Source: Phenylobacterium hankyongense (GTDB lineage: Bacteria; Pseudomonadota; Alphaproteobacteria; Caulobacterales; Caulobacteraceae). From it: DNA of 64,000 nt. Below, one piece after another: positions 61,305-64,000 of the stretch (positions are counted from its first letter, which is position 1; every line of letters starts with the position of its first letter). The stretch spans positions 2,092,001 through 2,156,000 of the forward strand of contig NZ_QFYP01000001.1 in assembly GCF_003254505.1 (NCBI RefSeq), in the 5' to 3' direction. The notes beneath the pieces are model-generated. The model saw nothing but the letters and a program-made list of their open reading frames with translations, had not been told where the DNA came from and did not search any database. A program made the position numbers and the translations under genes.

Positions 61305-63152
61305 ATGAGAAATCTCGACCGGCGGCGATTGCTGCGCGGGGCCGCCCTTGCCGGTGGCGGCCTGGCCCTCAGCAACCTGCTGCCCGGATGGGCGCAGGCC
61401 GCGGGTGCGGACCAGGCCATGCCCTCGGTGTCCGGCGACAACATCGCGCTGACGATCGACCATGCCGCCTGGACGGTCGATGGCCGCAGGGGCCACGCCG
61501 TGACCGTCAACGGCTCCCAGCCGGCGCCGCTGATCCGCTTGAAGGAAGGCCAGGACGTGCGCCTCTCGGTCACCAACCGCCTGTCCGAGACCGCCTCGAT
61601 TCACTGGCACGGGATGCTGGTCCCGTTCCAGATGGACGGCGTGCCGGGCGTGACCTTCCCCGGCATCCCCGCGGGCCAGACCTTCGTCTACGAATTCCCG
61701 GTCAGGCAGAGCGGGACCTACTGGTACCACAGCCATTCGGGGCTGCAGGAGCAGGAGGGGCTTTACGGGCCGATCATCATCGAGCCGAAAGACGCCGATC
61801 CGGTGCAGTTCGACCGCGAGTACGTGGTCATGCTGTCCGATTTCAGCTTCCTGCATGCGCACGGGATCTTCGAGAAGCTCAAGCAGCAGGGCGGGATCTT
61901 CAACTACCGCCAGGAGACGGTGGCGGGTCTGCTGGCCGGCAAGGGCCAGAACCTGAAGGAGCGGACCCAGTGGGCCAAGATGCTCATGGATCCCACCGAC
62001 ATCTCCGACGTCACCGGCGCGGTCTACACCTTCCTGATCAACGCCCAGGGGCCGAAGGACAACTGGACGGCGCTCTTCAGGCCCGGTGAGCGGGTCCGGC
62101 TGCGGTTCATCAACGCCGGGGCGCAGACCGTCTTCGACGTGCGCATCCCGGGGCTGAAGATGACCGTGGTCGCGGCCGACGGTCAGAACGTGCGGCCCGT
62201 CGAGGTCGACGAGTTCCAGATCGGCAACGCCGAGACCTATGACGTCATCGTCCAGCCGACCGAGGACAAGGCCTTCACGCTCGTGGCCGAGGCGGTCGAC
62301 CGCTCCGGCATGGGCCGGGCGACGCTGGCGCCCCGCGCCGGCATGACGGCCCCCGTGCCCCCGCTGCGCGCGCGCCCGATAGCCACCATGCGGGACATGG
62401 GGATGGATATGAGCGCCATGCACATGGGCGGTGGCGCGATGCCGGGCATGGACATGTCCGGCACGGCGGCGTCCGGCGGCGCGATGGCCGGCATGGGCCA
62501 CGACATGTCGGCCATGAGCGCCGCTCCGCCGCCCGGCATGGCGCCGCCGAAGCCGCGCGGCTCCGACGCGATGGGCGACATGGGCGGCATGAAGATGTCG
62601 ATGATGGACCCCCTGAACGCCCCCCAGGTGAAGCTCGGCCCGGGCGTGCAGATGATCGCGCCCATGCCGGTCGATCGCACCGGCGACCCGGGGCAGGGAC
62701 TGGAGAGCGTCGGCCATCGGGTGCTGGTCTATCGCGACCTCGTCGCGCTCGAGCCCAACACCGACCCGCGCCCCCCGTCACGGTCGCTCGACATCCACCT
62801 GACCGGCAACATGGAGCGGTTCATGTGGGGCTTCGACGGCGAGAAGTTCAGCGAGACGACGAAACCCTACGCCTTCCGCGAGGGCGAGCGGGTGCGGGTG
62901 ACGCTGATCAACGACACCATGATGGCCCACCCCATCCACCTGCATGGGCACCTCTTCGAGGTGGTCCAGGGGGCGCCCGCCGAGCATCGGCCGCGCAAGC
63001 ATACAGTGACGGTGCTGCCGGGCGGCAAGGTGTCCTGGGATTTCACGCCCGTGCCCGGCGACTGGGCCTTCCACTGCCACATGCTCTACCACATGCACGC
63101 AGGCATGTTTCAGGTGTTCAGCGTCCGGCCGCTGGAAGGAGCGGGTGCGTGA
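61305..63152 (+). CDS. pcoA: Multicopper oxidase CopA/PcoA
   Basis: Periplasmic Cu+ oxidase of 615 residues with a Tat signal (RRRLLRGAAL). Three cupredoxin domains hold the copper ligands HWHG, HSHSG, HPIHLHGHLF and HCHMLYHMHAGM. Between domains (about 365-430) is a Met-rich loop with GMDMSAMHMGG, MPGMDMSG, MGHDMSAM and MGGMKMSMM, the copper-storing insert of PcoA-type enzymes. It overlaps pcoB by the GTGA arrangement. Confidence 0.96.
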   Translation: MRNLDRRRLLRGAALAGGGLALSNLLPGWAQAAGADQAMPSVSGDNIALTIDHAAWTVDGRRGHAVTVNGSQPAPLIRLKEGQDVRLSVTNRLSETASIHWHGMLVPFQMDGVPGVTFPGIPAGQTFVYEFPVRQSGTYWYHSHSGLQEQEGLYGPIIIEPKDADPVQFDREYVVMLSDFSFLHAHGIFEKLKQQGGIFNYRQETVAGLLAGKGQNLKERTQWAKMLMDPTDISDVTGAVYTFLINAQGPKDNWTALFRPGERVRLRFINAGAQTVFDVRIPGLKMTVVAADGQNVRPVEVDEFQIGNAETYDVIVQPTEDKAFTLVAEAVDRSGMGRATLAPRAGMTAPVPPLRARPIATMRDMGMDMSAMHMGGGAMPGMDMSGTAASGGAMAGMGHDMSAMSAAPPPGMAPPKPRGSDAMGDMGGMKMSMMDPLNAPQVKLGPGVQMIAPMPVDRTGDPGQGLESVGHRVLVYRDLVALEPNTDPRPPSRSLDIHLTGNMERFMWGFDGEKFSETTKPYAFREGERVRVTLINDTMMAHPIHLHGHLFEVVQGAPAEHRPRKHTVTVLPGGKVSWDFTPVPGDWAFHCHMLYHMHAGMFQVFSVRPLEGAGA

Positions 63153-64000
63153 CCCGCTTGGCCGTGATCGCCGCGCTTCCGCTGTTGTGGGCCGCACCGG
63201 CCGCCGCGCAGCCGATGGACCCCAACATGCCCGGCATGGACATGTCGCCGGCCAAGCCCAAGCCGGCGGTGAAGGCGGCGCCCAAGACGCCGGGTGCGAA
63301 GGCCAGGAAGCCGCCCGCGAAAGCCGCGACGACGGCTCCGCCGACTGGAGCGCACGACACGTTCTCGATGCCGGGTATGGCGATGCCCGGAATGGCGATG
63401 CCTGCGAAACCGCCGGCCGGCCCCGCTGGGGCGATGCCAGGCATGGCCCAAGCTCCCGGCGCCGCGCCGTCAGCGGCGCCGAGCATGCCCGGGATGGACA
63501 TGTCGAAGGGTGCGACGCCCGAAGCTGAGGCCCCGATACCGCAAACGCCGCCGCCCCCCGCTCCGACTGATCACGCCGCCGATCGCTACTACGACCCGGC
63601 CAGCATGGCCGCCGCACGGCAGGTGCTCCGGATGGAGCATGGCGGAATGGCGGTGTCGCAGGTGATGGCCGACATTGCCGAGTTCCAGGCGGGGTCCGGC
63701 GGCGGCTACCGCTGGGAGGGCCAGGCCTGGTACGGCGGAGACATCAATCGGCTGGTCGCGAAGAGCGAAGGCGAGGGGACCCGCCGGGACGGTCTGGACA
63801 GCGCCGAGCTGCAGCTCCTCTACGCCCGCGCCGTCAGCCCCTATGTGGACCTGCAGGCCGGGGTGCGGCAGGATTTTGCGCCGCATGCCCGGACCTACCT
63901 GGCTGTCGGCGCCCAGTCGCTCTTGCCCTACTGGTTCGACGTGGAAGGGGCCGTGTTCCTGTCCGACAAGGGCGAGGTCCTCGGGCGGGTCGATGGCTAT
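63149..64000 (+). CDS. pcoB: Outer-membrane copper resistance protein PcoB/CopB (3' end outside window)
   Basis: The first 284 residues are seen. GTG start with AAGGAG upstream overlaps the pcoA stop. Signal peptide 1-21, then a Met/Pro/Ala/Lys-rich linker with MPGMDMSP, MPGMAMPGMAM and MPGMDMSK, then the barrel domain starting at DRYYDPASMAAAR with EGQAWYGGDINRLV and AGVRQDF typical of CopB. It anchors copper at the outer membrane. The frame remains open at the window edge. Confidence 0.94.
   Translation, partial: MTRLAVIAALPLLWAAPAAAQPMDPNMPGMDMSPAKPKPAVKAAPKTPGAKARKPPAKAATTAPPTGAHDTFSMPGMAMPGMAMPAKPPAGPAGAMPGMAQAPGAAPSAAPSMPGMDMSKGATPEAEAPIPQTPPPPAPTDHAADRYYDPASMAAARQVLRMEHGGMAVSQVMADIAEFQAGSGGGYRWEGQAWYGGDINRLVAKSEGEGTRRDGLDSAELQLLYARAVSPYVDLQAGVRQDFAPHARTYLAVGAQSLLPYWFDVEGAVFLSDKGEVLGRVDGY

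Overview
The window is GC-rich, densely packed DNA from an alphaproteobacterium, most likely Caulobacteraceae (Phenylobacterium/Caulobacter type). This is judged from gene content and style only: a MarR/OmpR/EnvZ-type cluster beside ilvE, a stand-alone GluQ-RS, SelO, Coq7, an NhaA antiporter, DUF2277, a very large TonB-dependent receptor, and many 1- to 4-base start/stop overlaps. No 16S gene or other decisive marker is present.

Region 1 (1-28.6 kb) looks like core chromosome. In order it holds: a MarR regulator/response regulator/sensor kinase operon cut by the left edge; ilvE; a folate pair (FolB plus a pteridine-reductase-like SDR); an aldehyde dehydrogenase and an esterase; NhaA; a FIST-domain sensor and hybrid kinase that appear to be one gene split by a frameshift; SelO; GluQ-RS; a TetR regulator with two small paralogous membrane-peptide genes that share its operator-like sites; an HNH nuclease; several small enzymes; Coq7 and a DsbB-like protein; isoaspartyl peptidase; an FAH hydrolase with its MarR regulator; and feoAB behind a Fur-box-like site.

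Region 2 (28.7-44.4 kb) starts at a tRNA-Leu(CAA) gene and looks accessory: small phage- or island-type proteins, gene remnants, a 3' tRNA-like fragment and imperfect direct repeats. Inside it is a coherent cluster: a response regulator/kinase pair, divergent from a secreted beta-propeller protein and a 2-hydroxycarboxylate (citrate/malate type) transporter, then a large TonB-dependent receptor, a solute-binding-like protein and an isocitrate/isopropylmalate-dehydrogenase-like enzyme. This suggests regulated uptake and oxidation of a hydroxy-di/tricarboxylate. No integrase was seen.

Region 3 (44.4-54.5 kb) has an ABC-F ATPase, then a long minus-strand run. That run holds a mono-haem outer-membrane barrel and a class I cytochrome c; an ECF sigma, an anti-sigma with a propeptide-like C-terminal domain, a subtilase and a TorF-like porin; a TIGR03118 protein; and a C39 peptidase with a coiled-coil outer-membrane barrel that recalls the FapD/FapF parts of functional-amyloid export.

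Region 4 (54.6-64 kb) is a metal, mainly copper, homeostasis locus. A CnrY-X-H-like anti-sigma/metal sensor/sigma operon faces the P-type ATPase copA and cueR. A CusF-like chaperone, CopZ, copD-copC and a multicopper oxidase with PcoB/CopB (cut by the right edge) follow. Two CueR-type promoters with 19-bp spacers precede copA and copZ, so cytoplasmic export, cytoplasmic chaperoning and periplasmic oxidation or sequestration are all present.
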